From Motilimonas eburnea (GTDB taxonomy: Bacteria; Pseudomonadota; Gammaproteobacteria; Enterobacterales; CBDFNC01), in contig NZ_JAIMJB010000003.1 in NCBI RefSeq assembly GCF_021295345.1, positions 1 to 64,000 on the forward strand: a stretch of 64,000 nt of DNA, written 5' to 3'. The number at the start of each line of letters is the position of its first letter. Position 1 is the first letter of the stretch. Positions 22,311 through 32,067 of the stretch are shown one piece after another. The position numbers and the translations under genes are program-made. The notes beneath the pieces are model-generated. The model was not told the origin of the DNA and ran no database searches. It saw only the letters and a program-made list of their open reading frames with translations.

Positions 22311-23597
22311 TTAAGATGCAATAAAGGTTTGAATAACCTCTCCTTGCTGTTTTAAAAGGCGTTGCCAGTCCACCTTTGTCATGCGGATGTCGATATTCCA
22401 ACCACCCGCATCATCAAACACTTCATGCTCAATGCAGTTTAATGCATATAAGGTACTGCGCAATTTCCCTGCCGTCGGGGGCAATGCTAAATGCTTTGAT
22501 ACCATTGCGCCAGCCAATCGCTGCGTTAATGCATTAAATAATATATCGATGCCCACCCCTTCTTTTGCCGAAAGGTAGACAGAAACAGGTACGTCTTGAT
22601 CGTCATAAACGATCTTCGGTGTCATGCCCTCCACCGCATCAATCTTGTTCATCACGATCAATTGCGGCACATCTCCGGCATCGATTTCATCCAAAACCGA
22701 TTGCACCTCGCGCATATTGTCCTCAAAGCGCTCATCAGAACAGTCCACCACATGGAGCAAGATATCTGCTTCACGGGTTTCTTCTAATGTCGCTTTGAAT
22801 GCCGCGACTAAGTCATGGGGCAAATGGCGAATAAAGCCTACGGTATCGGCTAGGATCGCATTACCCACATCAGCAATTTCAATTTTACGCAGAGTAGGAT
22901 CTAAGGTGGCAAAAAGCTGATCCGCAGCATACACCTCAGCCTGAGTTAAATGATTGAATAAAGTTGACTTACCTGCGTTAGTATAGCCAACCAAAGACAC
23001 TGTGGGTATTTCATTACGTTGCCGTGACCGGCGGCCCTGCTCGCGCTGCTTAGCGACTTTTTCAAGACGGCGTAAAATCGCTTTTATACGTTCACGCAAT
23101 AAGCGTCGGTCGGTTTCGAGTTGAGTTTCACCCGGACCACGCAAACCTATGCCGCCTTTTTGACGCTCTAAGTGGGTCCAACCTCGAATCAAACGGGTAG
23201 ACAAATGGCGTAGCTGAGCCAACTCAACCTGCAATTTACCTTCGTGGGTACGCGCGCGTTGAGCAAAAATATCAAGAATCAAAGAGGTGCGGTCAAGTAC
23301 GCGACACTGGCACAATTTTTCTAGGTTACGCTCTTGCCCCGGCGATAAAGCATGATTAAAAATAACCACATCAGCAGCAAACAGACGAACATGTTCAGCA
23401 ATTTCTTCGGCCTTACCACTGCCAACAAAGTACTTAGGATGTGGGCTAGAACGACTTCCTGTCACGGTGGAGACTGCATTAACTCCTGCAGAACTGACTA
23501 ACATTTCAAGCTCTACTAGATCTTCTCGTTCGCCTTCTTCACGAAAATCGATATGAACCAATATAGCCTGTTCACCTGCTTCATAACGGTCAAACAA
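22311..23597 (-). CDS. hflX: Ribosome-rescue GTPase HflX
   Basis: Obg-like GTPase that binds 50S and splits stalled ribosomes under heat or other stress; 428 residues. The N-terminal HflX domain (about 1-190) includes the conserved GPGETQLETDRR. The G domain has P-loop GYTNAGKSTLFN near 204, DTVGFIRHLPHDLV and MNKID. Located after hfq, with a terminator-like hairpin in the gap that may reduce its expression relative to hfq. Confidence 0.96.
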   Translation of the reverse strand: MFDRYEAGEQAILVHIDFREEGEREDLVELEMLVSSAGVNAVSTVTGSRSSPHPKYFVGSGKAEEIAEHVRLFAADVVIFNHALSPGQERNLEKLCQCRVLDRTSLILDIFAQRARTHEGKLQVELAQLRHLSTRLIRGWTHLERQKGGIGLRGPGETQLETDRRLLRERIKAILRRLEKVAKQREQGRRSRQRNEIPTVSLVGYTNAGKSTLFNHLTQAEVYAADQLFATLDPTLRKIEIADVGNAILADTVGFIRHLPHDLVAAFKATLEETREADILLHVVDCSDERFEDNMREVQSVLDEIDAGDVPQLIVMNKIDAVEGMTPKIVYDDQDVPVSVYLSAKEGVGIDILFNALTQRLAGAMVSKHLALPPTAGKLRSTLYALNCIEHEVFDDAGGWNIDIRMTKVDWQRLLKQQGEVIQTFIAS

Positions 23598-23611
23598 GCA
23601 AAAAACTCCTT

Positions 23612-23637
23612 AAAAAAAGGTGGAGACTTGCTCCACC
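23612..23637 (-). terminator. Terminator/attenuator between hfq and hflX
   Basis: The minus strand has GGTGGAG-CAAGT-CTCCACC followed by seven T residues, a textbook intrinsic terminator only 15 bp upstream of hflX. Partial read-through would set the hfq:hflX ratio (inference). Confidence 0.88.
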
Positions 23638-23649
23638 AAAAACAACAAA

Positions 23650-23922
<273 letters not shown>

Positions 23923-23970
23923 TTATAAAAAATTAGCGTGACTTAAGATTATATACATGGATTATTTAAT

Positions 23971-24900
23971 CTAGCCAATAACTTGTACAATTTTGTCAAT
24001 ATTTTCTCTAGCGCCAGGCTCAAGTACGACCAAATCTTGCCACCCCCGCAACCAAGTTATCTGTCGCTTCGCCAATTGGCGAGTCGCAACTACACCTCGA
24101 TAGACCATTTCTTCGTGACTTAGTTCCCCATCGAGATATTGCCACATTTGGCGATAGCCAACCGAACGCATCGAAGGTAGGTCTAAATTCAAGTCACCCC
24201 GTTGCTTAAGCGCCCTAACTTCTTGCTCAAAACCCGCATCCAACATCTTCATAAAACGAGTTTCAATACGTTGGTGCAAGGTATGACGATCATCGGACAT
24301 CAAGGCAAACTGATGTACCTGATAAGGTAGTGGTGGCGCTTTTTGTTGGGTTAATTCGGTTAAGGTTTTCCCCGTGATTCGAAATACTTCCAGTGCCCGT
24401 GACAAACGCTGCGGATCATTGGGATGAATTCGCTGCCCGGCAACCGGATCTATCTCTTTAAGCTGATCATGCAATACGCCCCAACCTAAGGTTTGCGCCT
24501 CATGCTCTATCTGAGCTCGAACTTGCGCATCGGCTTGCGGTAACGGTGATAACCCTTCTAATAGGGCTTTAAAGTACAGCATGGTACCGCCTACCAATAA
24601 AGGTGTACGACCGTTAGCGACCGCTTTATCCATCAAGGCAATGGCATCGGCGCGAAAATCAGCAGCCGAGTAGGACTCGCTGGGATCCAGAATATCAATC
24701 AAACCATGAGGCGCTTTAGACAACTCATCAGCGGTGGGCTTAGCTGTGCCAATATCCATTCCGCGATATATGAGTGCTGAATCAACACTGATCACATCAC
24801 AAGGAATACGACTGGCAATCTCAATCGCCAAATCCGTTTTCCCCGAGGCCGTAGGCCCCATTAAAAATATCGCTTGTGGATCCGTATTATTCAACGTCAA
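23971..24900 (-). CDS. miaA: tRNA dimethylallyltransferase MiaA
   Basis: Adds the isopentenyl group to A37 of tRNAs that read UNN codons. The 309-residue protein carries the P-loop [16 protein letters not shown] near residue 13-25, the [18 protein letters not shown] block and the family motif [13 protein letters not shown]. Its start overlaps the mutL 3' end by 14 bp, so translation is coupled. Confidence 0.97.
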   Translation of the reverse strand: MTLNNTDPQAIFLMGPTASGKTDLAIEIASRIPCDVISVDSALIYRGMDIGTAKPTADELSKAPHGLIDILDPSESYSAADFRADAIALMDKAVANGRTPLLVGGTMLYFKALLEGLSPLPQADAQVRAQIEHEAQTLGWGVLHDQLKEIDPVAGQRIHPNDPQRLSRALEVFRITGKTLTELTQQKAPPLPYQVHQFALMSDDRHTLHQRIETRFMKMLDAGFEQEVRALKQRGDLNLDLPSMRSVGYRQMWQYLDGELSHEEMVYRGVVATRQLAKRQITWLRGWQDLVVLEPGARENIDKIVQVIG

Positions 24901-26806
24901 AACTCTTTATTGTGGTTGCAAAATCAACTGGGCGCATCAGCTCAGCCTGATAACGTGGTAGCGCTTGCCCTAAACGTTTATCAAGTTGAATCAGTAATTG
25001 CTGCGCTTCTTGCCATTCAAACCCTTGTTTTAGCTCGCTCATGCGTTGTGCCAACCAATCGCATATATAGTCTACTTGCGGGCCTTGAAGTTCGCTCATT
25101 TGTGGTGCTAATTGCTGTAATAACCCCACAACTAGGTCGGTTTGTGGCAAATTGCGCATTTGTGGCGGCACCTGACAAACTATAATGGTGTCGCCATGCT
25201 GTGTTTTCAACTGCAAGCCTAATTTATTCAAGCTAGCTTGATGAAAGTTTGCTACATCAACCAAATGTTCGCCCGCCTTAATGGCGACGGGTAATAATAA
25301 CGGCTGTGAAACACTTTGTTGTTGGAAGTATTCCAATAGCTGACGGTAAACCAAGAGCTGCCATGCCTTGGGGAGCGATAACAGTTGTAACTTACCTTGT
25401 ATTTGCAGCAATAAATATTTTTCATCCACCAAATGCAGCGAGGCGCCAAAATGCCCGCTACTCGTTGCTACGTCTTGGGCTAAAGTCGACCCCCCTATTT
25501 CAGCCCCATGAGCTGGCGGACTCTGCGTCCATACGGATTGGGCCAAAGCCTGCTTTGTGGATGAAAACAATGGCGACCGAGGAGAATATTGACCCGCATT
25601 TTGCTTCAGGTCGTCCCTGTGATGGGAGAGTTGACCATCAGCATCTGCAAGCACCGCATTACTTTTATAGCCATGATTGACACCCCGGGCCTGAGTTTCA
25701 CGCACTTGACGGCCCCCTTGGTCTGGGAGCTTAAAGGCGTCAGCCGGGCTTGCTTCATGGGTAGAGCCAGCCTGTTCACTCGTGTCTAGGCCATGATTCA
25801 GCGCGCTTGGCTGTGCAGTCAACGCATCGTTTAGGGTTTGCAGGATAAAATCATGCACCAAGCGGCCTTGATGAAACCTCACTTCGTGTTTAGCAGGATG
25901 CACATTGACATCCACTTGAGTCGGGCTTAACTCGATATAAATAATAAATGCCGCGTATAAATGAGAGGGCAATTTATCGGCATAGGCTTGTCTTATAGCA
26001 TGATTGATGAGCTTATCGCGCATCATACGCCCGTTAACATAACAATACTGAACATCGTTTTGAGCCCTTGCGCCACTGGGCTCAACGATCCAGCCGGATA
26101 GTTTCAAGTCGCCATGCTCTGCATTAATGGCCAACGCGTGTTGCATAAACTGCGAGGAGCAAACTGCTGCCACGCGTTTTTCTTGTTGAGCTAAAGACAA
26201 GGCTGGACGAAAATTTTTCACCATCTTGCCATTATGTTTCAAGGTAAAATGAACCTTAAAGTGGCTCAAAGCAAGACGCTTGATCAAGGTTTCGATATGG
26301 CCAAACTCCGTCTTCTCTGAACGTAAAAACCGGCGTCTAGCAGGGGTATTAAAAAACAAATCAGCCACTTCAACTGTGGTACCAACCGGGTGCGCTGTCG
26401 GTTGCAGTTGAACGGCCATATCACGCCCTTCCGCATAGGCTTGCCATCCCTGTTGCTGCGCCTGCGTGCAAGAGGCGAAGGTTAACCGTGATACGGAACT
26501 GATACTGGCTAACGCTTCGCCACGAAAGCCCAAGCTAATAATGGCTTCTAAATCATCTAAACAAGTCACTTTACTGGTCGCATGACGACTCAGGGCTAAT
26601 TCCAGCTCTTCCTTACCCACACCACAACCATTGTCACGGATACGGATAAGCTTGGCGCCCCCTTTTTCTAATTCAACATCGATCTTAGTGGCACCCGCAT
26701 CTAAGCTGTTTTCCACCAGCTCTTTAACCACGGAGGCTGGGCGTTCAACCACCTCACCAGCTGCAATTTGGTTAGCTAAGCGAGGAGGCAGGATTTGAAT
26801 GGGCAT
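24887..26806 (-). CDS. mutL: DNA mismatch repair protein MutL
   Basis: GHKL ATPase that links MutS mismatch recognition to strand incision. The 639-residue protein has the N-terminal ATPase motifs [16 protein letters not shown] and [12 protein letters not shown] transducer domain (to about 330) and a variable linker rich in Gln/Ser follow, then the C-terminal dimerisation domain. No DQHAAHERxxYE endonuclease motif is visible, as expected for a species of the MutH-using type. It lies 2 bp after amiB. Confidence 0.97.
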   Translation of the reverse strand: MPIQILPPRLANQIAAGEVVERPASVVKELVENSLDAGATKIDVELEKGGAKLIRIRDNGCGVGKEELELALSRHATSKVTCLDDLEAIISLGFRGEALASISSVSRLTFASCTQAQQQGWQAYAEGRDMAVQLQPTAHPVGTTVEVADLFFNTPARRRFLRSEKTEFGHIETLIKRLALSHFKVHFTLKHNGKMVKNFRPALSLAQQEKRVAAVCSSQFMQHALAINAEHGDLKLSGWIVEPSGARAQNDVQYCYVNGRMMRDKLINHAIRQAYADKLPSHLYAAFIIYIELSPTQVDVNVHPAKHEVRFHQGRLVHDFILQTLNDALTAQPSALNHGLDTSEQAGSTHEASPADAFKLPDQGGRQVRETQARGVNHGYKSNAVLADADGQLSHHRDDLKQNAGQYSPRSPLFSSTKQALAQSVWTQSPPAHGAEIGGSTLAQDVATSSGHFGASLHLVDEKYLLLQIQGKLQLLSLPKAWQLLVYRQLLEYFQQQSVSQPLLLPVAIKAGEHLVDVANFHQASLNKLGLQLKTQHGDTIIVCQVPPQMRNLPQTDLVVGLLQQLAPQMSELQGPQVDYICDWLAQRMSELKQGFEWQEAQQLLIQLDKRLGQALPRYQAELMRPVDFATTIKSFDVE

Positions 26807-26808
26807 AA

Positions 26809-28119
26809 TTAACTACTGGGGATCTTAAGTTCTTGATCAACGCGAACCTGATCTGATTTAAGGTTATTCGCGCGCTTAAGTTGTGCCACCGAGACACCAT
26901 AACGCTTAGCGATCACAGACAGGCTTTCACCTCGTTGCACCACATGAGATTTAGCAGCAATGGAGGCATAATAAGTGCCTACGGGCGGGTTACTTTCGAA
27001 ATGACGCTTCACTCCAACGAACACGGCATTGGCAATTTTTTTCTGGTGATTAGAGGTGCGTAGCAAGTTTTCTTCTTGTCGATTTGTGATAAAACCAGCC
27101 TCAACCAGTAATGACGGAATATCAGGCGATTTCAATACCGCTAAACTGGCGTGCTCCGGACGCTTCTTGTGCAAAGTAGTCACCTTCCCCAACTCCTTAA
27201 GCACCTCAACAGCCACCCCATAGCCGGTATTCATAGAATGATCCATCGACATATCGAGTAGGGTTCGAGTTAAGAACAAGTCTTGATCCGTTTGCTTGAT
27301 CACTTCACCCGCACCACCTAATAGCTCCGATTGCTCTTCGTGTTTTTCTATCCAGCGACCAATTTCAGAGTTTGCTCGACGCGTCGATAATACCCATACT
27401 GATGCACCTCTTGGTTTGGGGTTATGAAAGCCATCAGCATGAATTGAAATTAATAAATCGGCTTGGGATTTACGGGCGATCTCCGAGCGCTTATTCAAAT
27501 TAACAAAGTAATCGCCGGTGCGGATCAAGACCGCTTTCATCCCTTTTTGGCGATTGATTAATGCGGCCACCTGCTTAGCAATGGCTAAGGTTACATTTTT
27601 TTCATAGGTTCGTTTACCAAGTGCCCCGGGGTCATCACCCCCATGGCCTGCATCAATCGCAATAATGATGTCCCTTTCACCCTGCACATCAGGGGCGGTG
27701 ACTTGTTTTGGCGCTTTAACCACAGCTTTAGCCTTACCGTGGGGTAAATCTAACACCAAGCGATGACCATAAGGCTTAGTCGGTGTTAAGGAGAACACCA
27801 CAGGCTTGGTTGCTTGATGCAGGTCGAAGACTAAACGATAGGTCCCTTTCACTTTTGGTGTACTAGTTCGGATCTTTTTTAGCAGTGGGCTCGTGTTTTT
27901 GACCTTAGTAAAATCAAACTTGGTGGCAGGACCATGAATATCGACCACGATACGGTCTGGCTTAGTTAGCAAAAAGTAGTCATGTTTGGGCGCAGCACTT
28001 AAATCTAAAACCACCCGTGTACTGTCGGGTGAAGGCCAAATCCTGACCCCTTGTAACTCACTTGCCCATGCGTTCACACTCACAATTAACAAACACAGCA
28101 GTGTTAGAAGCTTATTCAT
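26809..28119 (-). CDS. amiB: N-acetylmuramoyl-L-alanine amidase AmiB-like
   Basis: Periplasmic zinc amidase that cleaves septal peptidoglycan during cell separation. The 436-residue protein has a signal peptide (about 1-19), an AMIN domain (about 20-130) and an Amidase_3 domain. The metal ligands are visible in IDAGHGGDDPGA and SIHADGF, plus the catalytic Glu in LLVEAGFITN. A C-terminal LysM domain (VVQRGESLSVIAKRYG) binds glycan. It overlaps tsaE by 4 bp upstream and is followed by mutL. Confidence 0.95.
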   Translation of the reverse strand: MNKLLTLLCLLIVSVNAWASELQGVRIWPSPDSTRVVLDLSAAPKHDYFLLTKPDRIVVDIHGPATKFDFTKVKNTSPLLKKIRTSTPKVKGTYRLVFDLHQATKPVVFSLTPTKPYGHRLVLDLPHGKAKAVVKAPKQVTAPDVQGERDIIIAIDAGHGGDDPGALGKRTYEKNVTLAIAKQVAALINRQKGMKAVLIRTGDYFVNLNKRSEIARKSQADLLISIHADGFHNPKPRGASVWVLSTRRANSEIGRWIEKHEEQSELLGGAGEVIKQTDQDLFLTRTLLDMSMDHSMNTGYGVAVEVLKELGKVTTLHKKRPEHASLAVLKSPDIPSLLVEAGFITNRQEENLLRTSNHQKKIANAVFVGVKRHFESNPPVGTYYASIAAKSHVVQRGESLSVIAKRYGVSVAQLKRANNLKSDQVRVDQELKIPSS

Positions 28120-28577
28120 TCAATTGACTCTAAATTACTGATAATCTGTTGTCCCACAGTCGAACAAGAAATCAGTTCAACTTCCCTTTGCTCGCCACTG
28201 TATTTTAACTCAATGCGCAAGTCAGGCTCAGGCAACACACCTTGCCCTTTATCTGGCCATTCAATTAAACAATGGCTCGTGTCACTGAAATAATCTCGGA
28301 TCCCCATAAACTCCAGCTCTTCTGGATCCCCAAGACGATAAAGGTCAAAGTGAAATACTTGCCATTGGGGTAATTCATAAGGCTCAACTAAAGTATAAGT
28401 CGGACTTTTCACCTTACCTTGATGCCCTAACCCTTGAACAAAGCCTCTGGTAAGGGTTGTCTTACCCGCGCCTAAATCACCATAAAGGAAGATACAACTG
28501 GCCTGTTCGCAACATTGGCTTAGCTTTCGACCAAACTCAACAGTGGCTAAATCATCTACTAGAATCGCTTTAAACAT
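28116..28577 (-). CDS. tsaE: tRNA threonylcarbamoyladenosine biosynthesis protein TsaE
   Basis: ATPase of the TsaBDE complex that makes t6A37 on ANN-decoding tRNAs; 153 residues. The P-loop FLYGDLGAGKTTLTRG lies near residues 31-46, followed by SPTYTLVEPY and the HFDLYRL motif. It is the first gene of the leftward run; no YjeF/NnrE gene precedes it here. Its upstream region is occupied by a 262-bp MITE-like element. Confidence 0.95.
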   Translation of the reverse strand: MFKAILVDDLATVEFGRKLSQCCEQASCIFLYGDLGAGKTTLTRGFVQGLGHQGKVKSPTYTLVEPYELPQWQVFHFDLYRLGDPEELEFMGIRDYFSDTSHCLIEWPDKGQGVLPEPDLRIELKYSGEQREVELISCSTVGQQIISNLESIE

Positions 28578-28726
28578 TTAAATGAACCAGAAATTCAACA
28601 ATCAGGCCAAAACAAGGCGCCCTTTGACCCATGGGCATCAACATGGGACTATACCTTAGAGCCACACATATAATAAAGGGCTCAAGCGAGTAAAATAACA
28701 GCAGGTTTTAACCTATCTCTCATTGT

Positions 28727-28992
28727 TAGGGCCTGTTGACCTTTTGAGCTTGTTTTTGCAGCGATTTGTTGGGTATTTATACAAGGCAGCGACTTTGTGG
28801 CATAGTAACCTACGCGAAAAGGCGCTAACGCAGTAGAAATGACCAACAAACGCTGTCCTGTGGATTCGGCTAAAAGCGTTTTGATCATCGTTGAGCCGTA
28901 TTTACTTAGAATGCTAAGTTACACACTGCTCGCCTTGCCCAAAACGCTTTTATCTCGAACAAAAATTAACCGCGAAAGGTCAATAGGCCCTA
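28727..28992 (+). mobile_element. MITE-like element, copy 1 (262 bp between TA dinucleotides)
   Basis: Bases 28729-28990 start GGGCCTGTTGACCTTTTGAG and end with the near-perfect inverted repeat GAAAGGTCAATAGGCCC. A TA dinucleotide stands on each side. The element has no credible coding sequence. It is about nine-tenths identical by eye, with the same 262-bp length, to 58275-58536 in the opposite orientation. An internal inverted repeat (AAAAGCGTTTTG with CAAAACGCTTTTA) is also seen. TIRs, TA flanks and absence of a transposase suggest a non-autonomous Tc1/mariner-IS630-type element; the family is inference. It sits in the divergent tsaE/queG promoter region. Confidence 0.85.
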
Positions 28993-29065
28993 CTACTACA
29001 TCAAATCTACGGCAACACTAACGACTGTGATAAACTTCTCACTTTACTTTGGTAACTGTGTTTCT

Positions 29066-30196
29066 ATGGCCACTCTCGATCTTGTCCAACTTGCTGATGA
29101 TATTAAACAATGGGGCCGCGAGCTTGGCTTTGCTCAGATCGGTATTGCAGATATCGACCTGTCAGCCCATGAACCCGAGTTACAGCAATGGTTGGATGCT
29201 AACTATCACGGTGAAATGGACTACATGGCCCGCCACGGCATGATGCGCGCCCGTCCCGATGAACTTCACCCCGGCACCCTTAGAGTCATCTCTGCGCGAA
29301 TGGATTATTTGCCGCCCGATGCGAGCTTTGCCAAGGATTTAAAACAGCCCGATATCGCTTACATTAGTCGCTACGCTCTGGGTCGTGATTACCATAAAAC
29401 CTTACGTAAACGGCTAAAACAACTTGGCGAAAAAATCAAGCAAAGTGTGCCAGAGCTGGACTATCGACCCTTTGTCGATTCAGCACCGATTTTAGAGCGC
29501 CCCTTAGCCGCAAATGCGGGTTTAGGCTGGGTCGGTAAACATTCGCTAGTGTTAGATGAACACGCGGGATCTTGGTTTTTCCTCGGTGAGCTGTTGGTCA
29601 ACATCCCCTTACCCACAGACCAAGGCGTCGAAGAAAAGTGTGGTCACTGCACCGCCTGCATGACGATTTGCCCAACACAAGCCATCGTAGAGCCCTACGT
29701 GGTGGATGCCAGGCGCTGTATCTCCTATCTCACCATCGAATTGCAGGGCGCGATCCCCGTTGAATTTCGTCCATTGATAGGCAACCGCATCTACGGCTGC
29801 GATGATTGCCAATTGATTTGCCCTTGGAATCGTTATGCCAAGCTAACCAATGAGGCTGACTTCATGCCCCGCGCCGCACTCAAAGGGCAGCAGCTACTGA
29901 CCTTATTCAACTGGAGTGAAGCCGAATTTTTAGAGCAAACACAAGGCTCCCCCATTCGCCGCATTGGCTATCAACGCTGGCAACGAAACTTGGCTGTTGC
30001 GCTAGGCAACGCACCACACGATCAAGCTATTATTGACCGCTTGCAAATCGCACTAGGGCAATGCGAATCAACCATGGTTGCTGAACATATTCAATGGGCT
30101 TTAATACAACAGCAACAAAAGGCTGATTTAATGCTGACCAAAAAAACACAACGATTAATTAGAAGTATCGAAAAAGGCCTCCCTCGCGACGCTTAA
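29066..30196 (+). CDS. queG: Epoxyqueuosine reductase QueG
   Basis: Cobalamin- and iron-sulfur-dependent enzyme that reduces epoxyqueuosine to queuosine in tRNA; about 376 residues. Two [4Fe-4S] motifs are visible: CGHCTACMTICP near 192 and CDDCQLICPWN near 245, and PFVDSAPILERPLA is a family block. I use the ATG at 29066 (MATLDLVQLADDIKQW), which aligns with the E. coli start. An in-frame GTG at 29027 would add 13 residues. The upstream MITE may supply or disturb its promoter. Confidence 0.94.
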   Translation: MATLDLVQLADDIKQWGRELGFAQIGIADIDLSAHEPELQQWLDANYHGEMDYMARHGMMRARPDELHPGTLRVISARMDYLPPDASFAKDLKQPDIAYISRYALGRDYHKTLRKRLKQLGEKIKQSVPELDYRPFVDSAPILERPLAANAGLGWVGKHSLVLDEHAGSWFFLGELLVNIPLPTDQGVEEKCGHCTACMTICPTQAIVEPYVVDARRCISYLTIELQGAIPVEFRPLIGNRIYGCDDCQLICPWNRYAKLTNEADFMPRAALKGQQLLTLFNWSEAEFLEQTQGSPIRRIGYQRWQRNLAVALGNAPHDQAIIDRLQIALGQCESTMVAEHIQWALIQQQQKADLMLTKKTQRLIRSIEKGLPRDA

Positions 30197-30314
30197 CTCG
30201 CGCCATTAATTATTCGACTAAGCTCAAACTTAAGCATTTCAAATGCAGCCTCTCTCTTGTTTAATCAAGAGTGCCAAGGCATGCTGACAAAAACAGGTAA
30301 TAAAGGTAAAACTA

Positions 30315-31055
30315 ATGCAAATATTAGGTGTTGATATTGGCGGCTCTGGCATCAAAGGTGCCATAGTAGAAACAACCACAGGTGAACTGGTCACTGAACG
30401 TCACCGTATTCCAACTCCGCAACCAGCAACGCCAGAATCCGTGGCTGACACATTAAAGCAATTGGTTGACCATTTTGACTGGCAAGGTCCGGTAGGCTGT
30501 GGCTTTCCCGCGACCGTAGTCCATGGCGTAGCTAAAACCGCATCTAACATCGACAAGAGCTGGATCAATACCAACGCAGCCGCGTTGTTTAGCGAGCGTA
30601 CCCACTGCCCCTGTTTTGTGGTCAATGATGCAGATGCCGCAGGCATGGCGGAATTTACCTTTGGCGCAGGCCAAGGTAAAACCGGAGTCGTGGTATTGAT
30701 TACCATAGGCACAGGTTTAGGGACGGCGGTATTCACCAATGGACAACTGTTACCCAACACCGAACTCGGCCACATAATGTTAGAAGGCATGGTTGCCGAG
30801 CACTACACCGCCGATTCAGTGAGAAAACGAGAAGAACTGGGCTGGAACAAATGGGGAAAACGGTTTAACAAATACCTACAACGATTAGAATTTTTACTAT
30901 CACCAGACTGTTTTATTCTTGGTGGCGGAGCCAGTAAAAAACTAGAAAAATTTGCCCACCAGCTTGAAACGGATGCCGAGGTGATCCCAGCACAGTCCCT
31001 TAACCAAGCAGGCATTATTGGCGCGGCTTTATTTGCTCAGAGTGAATTAAAATAG
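30315..31055 (+). CDS. ppgK: ROK-family polyphosphate glucokinase-like protein
   Basis: Sugar kinase of 246 residues. The phosphate-binding loop [16 protein letters not shown] at the N-terminus, the substrate loop [16 protein letters not shown] near residue 100 and the second phosphate loop [11 protein letters not shown] near 135 place it in the ROK family. The overall size and the ELGHIMLEG segment fit polyphosphate/ATP glucokinases (PpgK). The zinc-binding CXCGXXGC motif of NagC/Mlc-type ROK repressors is absent. Use of polyphosphate rather than ATP is not provable from sequence. A single gene, followed by a terminator. Confidence 0.85.
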   Translation: MQILGVDIGGSGIKGAIVETTTGELVTERHRIPTPQPATPESVADTLKQLVDHFDWQGPVGCGFPATVVHGVAKTASNIDKSWINTNAAALFSERTHCPCFVVNDADAAGMAEFTFGAGQGKTGVVVLITIGTGLGTAVFTNGQLLPNTELGHIMLEGMVAEHYTADSVRKREELGWNKWGKRFNKYLQRLEFLLSPDCFILGGGASKKLEKFAHQLETDAEVIPAQSLNQAGIIGAALFAQSELK

Positions 31056-31079
31056 CTCAATTCTTCAATAAGAGATCAG

Positions 31080-31104
31080 AAGGTGGCTTTGACCGCCTTT
31101 TTTG
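31080..31104 (+). terminator. Terminator after the ROK kinase gene
   Basis: AAGGTGG-CTTTGA-CCGCCTT followed by a T-run lies about 25 bp past the kinase stop. One G-T pair is in the stem. Confidence 0.75.
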
Positions 31105-31216
31105 TCATCAAGATAAGTTGATAGTTGAAGCTAATATTTTGCTGCACTGCTTCGAAGGTAAAAATTTTAATATTGGATAGGGTATTGCGTAGGAGTAGAA
31201 AATAGGGGTAGGAGTT

Positions 31217-31292
31217 TGGAGCGGTACACGAGGTTCGAACTCGTGACCTCAACCTTGGCAAGGTTGCGCTCTACCAGCTGAGCTAGTACCGC
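31217..31292 (-). tRNA. tRNA-Gly(GCC), copy 1
   Basis: 76-nt tRNA with acceptor GCGGTAC/GTACCGC, anticodon loop TTGCCAA (anticodon GCC), T-loop TTCGAAC and encoded CCA. Its anticodon stem is CAACC/GGTTG (A28-U42). Confidence 0.97.
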
Positions 31293-31328
31293 TTCATTAT
31301 TAGCTCATTTTTACAAATTATCACAACT

Positions 31329-31368
31329 AAGGTTGCGACTCTTTATACGGCAGCTGAGCTAGTACCGC
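31329..31368 (-). pseudogene. tRNA-Gly 5'-half remnant A
   Basis: Starts with the tRNA-Gly 5' sequence GCGGTACTAGCTCAGCTG, then diverges (CCGTATAAAGAGT replaces the rest of the D arm) and returns to the anticodon-stem 5' strand, GCAACCTT. No anticodon, T arm or 3' half. Confidence 0.85.
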
Positions 31369-31404
31369 TTCATCATTAGCTCATTTTTACAAATTATCAC
31401 AACT

Positions 31405-31444
31405 AAGGTTGCGACTTTTTATACGGCAACCGAGCTAGTACCGC
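31405..31444 (-). pseudogene. tRNA-Gly 5'-half remnant B
   Basis: Same 40-nt form as remnant A, exactly 76 bp further from tRNA1. It has small changes (GCTCGGTTG in place of GCTCAGCTG). Confidence 0.82.
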
Positions 31445-31488
31445 TTTATTATTAGCTAATTTTTAAGACTTAAGCTCTGTCGTAAATT

Positions 31489-31564
31489 TGGAGCGGTACA
31501 CGAGGTTCGAACTCGTGACCTCGACCTTGGCAAGGTCGCGCTCTACCAGCTGAGCTAGTACCGC
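31489..31564 (-). tRNA. tRNA-Gly(GCC), copy 2
   Basis: Same as copy 1 except for a compensated pair in the anticodon stem: CGACC/GGTCG (G28-C42). CCA is encoded. Confidence 0.97.
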
Positions 31565-31600
31565 TTCATGATTAACTCATTTTTACAAATCATCTCAACC

Positions 31601-31640
31601 AAGGTCGCGACTCTTTGTACGGCAGCTGAGCTAGTACCGC
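31601..31640 (-). pseudogene. tRNA-Gly 5'-half remnant C
   Basis: 40-nt remnant with intact 5' 18 nt and the CCGTACAAAGAGT substitution, ending in the G-type anticodon stem GCGACCTT. It lies 76 bp upstream of tRNA2. Confidence 0.84.
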
Positions 31641-31683
31641 TTCATTAGTAGCTAATTTTTATGACTTAAGCTTGTCGCAAATT

Positions 31684-31759
31684 TGGAGCGGTACACGAGG
31701 TTCGAACTCGTGACCTCAACCTTGGCAAGGTTGCGCTCTACCAGCTGAGCTAGTACCGC
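31684..31759 (-). tRNA. tRNA-Gly(GCC), copy 3
   Basis: Identical in form to copy 1, with the A28-U42 anticodon stem and encoded CCA. Confidence 0.97.
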
Positions 31760-31795
31760 TTCATGTTTAACTCATTTTTATAAATCGTCGAACCA

Positions 31796-31835
31796 AAGGT
31801 CGCGACTCTTTACGCGGCAGCTGAGCTAGTACCGC
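31796..31835 (-). pseudogene. tRNA-Gly 5'-half remnant D
   Basis: 40-nt remnant (CCGCGTAAAGAGT variant) 76 bp upstream of tRNA3. Confidence 0.83.
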
Positions 31836-31879
31836 TTCATTATTAGCTAATTTTTAAGACTTAAGCTCTGTCGTAAATT

Positions 31880-31955
31880 TGGAGCGGTACACGAGGTTCG
31901 AACTCGTGACCTCGACCTTGGCAAGGTCGCGCTCTACCAGCTGAGCTAGTACCGC
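31880..31955 (-). tRNA. tRNA-Gly(GCC), copy 4
   Basis: Identical in form to copy 2 (G28-C42). First intact tRNA in the direction of transcription; two remnants precede it. Confidence 0.97.
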
Positions 31956-31991
31956 TTCACATTTAGCTCATTTTTATAAATCATCGAACCT

Positions 31992-32031
31992 AAGGTCGCG
32001 ACTCTTTATACAGCAGCTGAGCTAGTACCGC
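31992..32031 (-). pseudogene. tRNA-Gly 5'-half remnant E
   Basis: 40-nt remnant (CTGTATAAAGAGT variant) 76 bp upstream of tRNA4. Confidence 0.83.
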
Positions 32032-32067
32032 TTCATGTTTAACTCATTTTTATAAGTTATCACAACC

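Noticed and set aside
25000-25800. Open frames on the plus strand inside mutL
   Set aside because: They are shadows of the mutL reading frame, with no independent start signals.
28682-29021. Open frames on both strands across the MITE-like element
   Set aside because: They are not kept between the two element copies and have no ribosome site.
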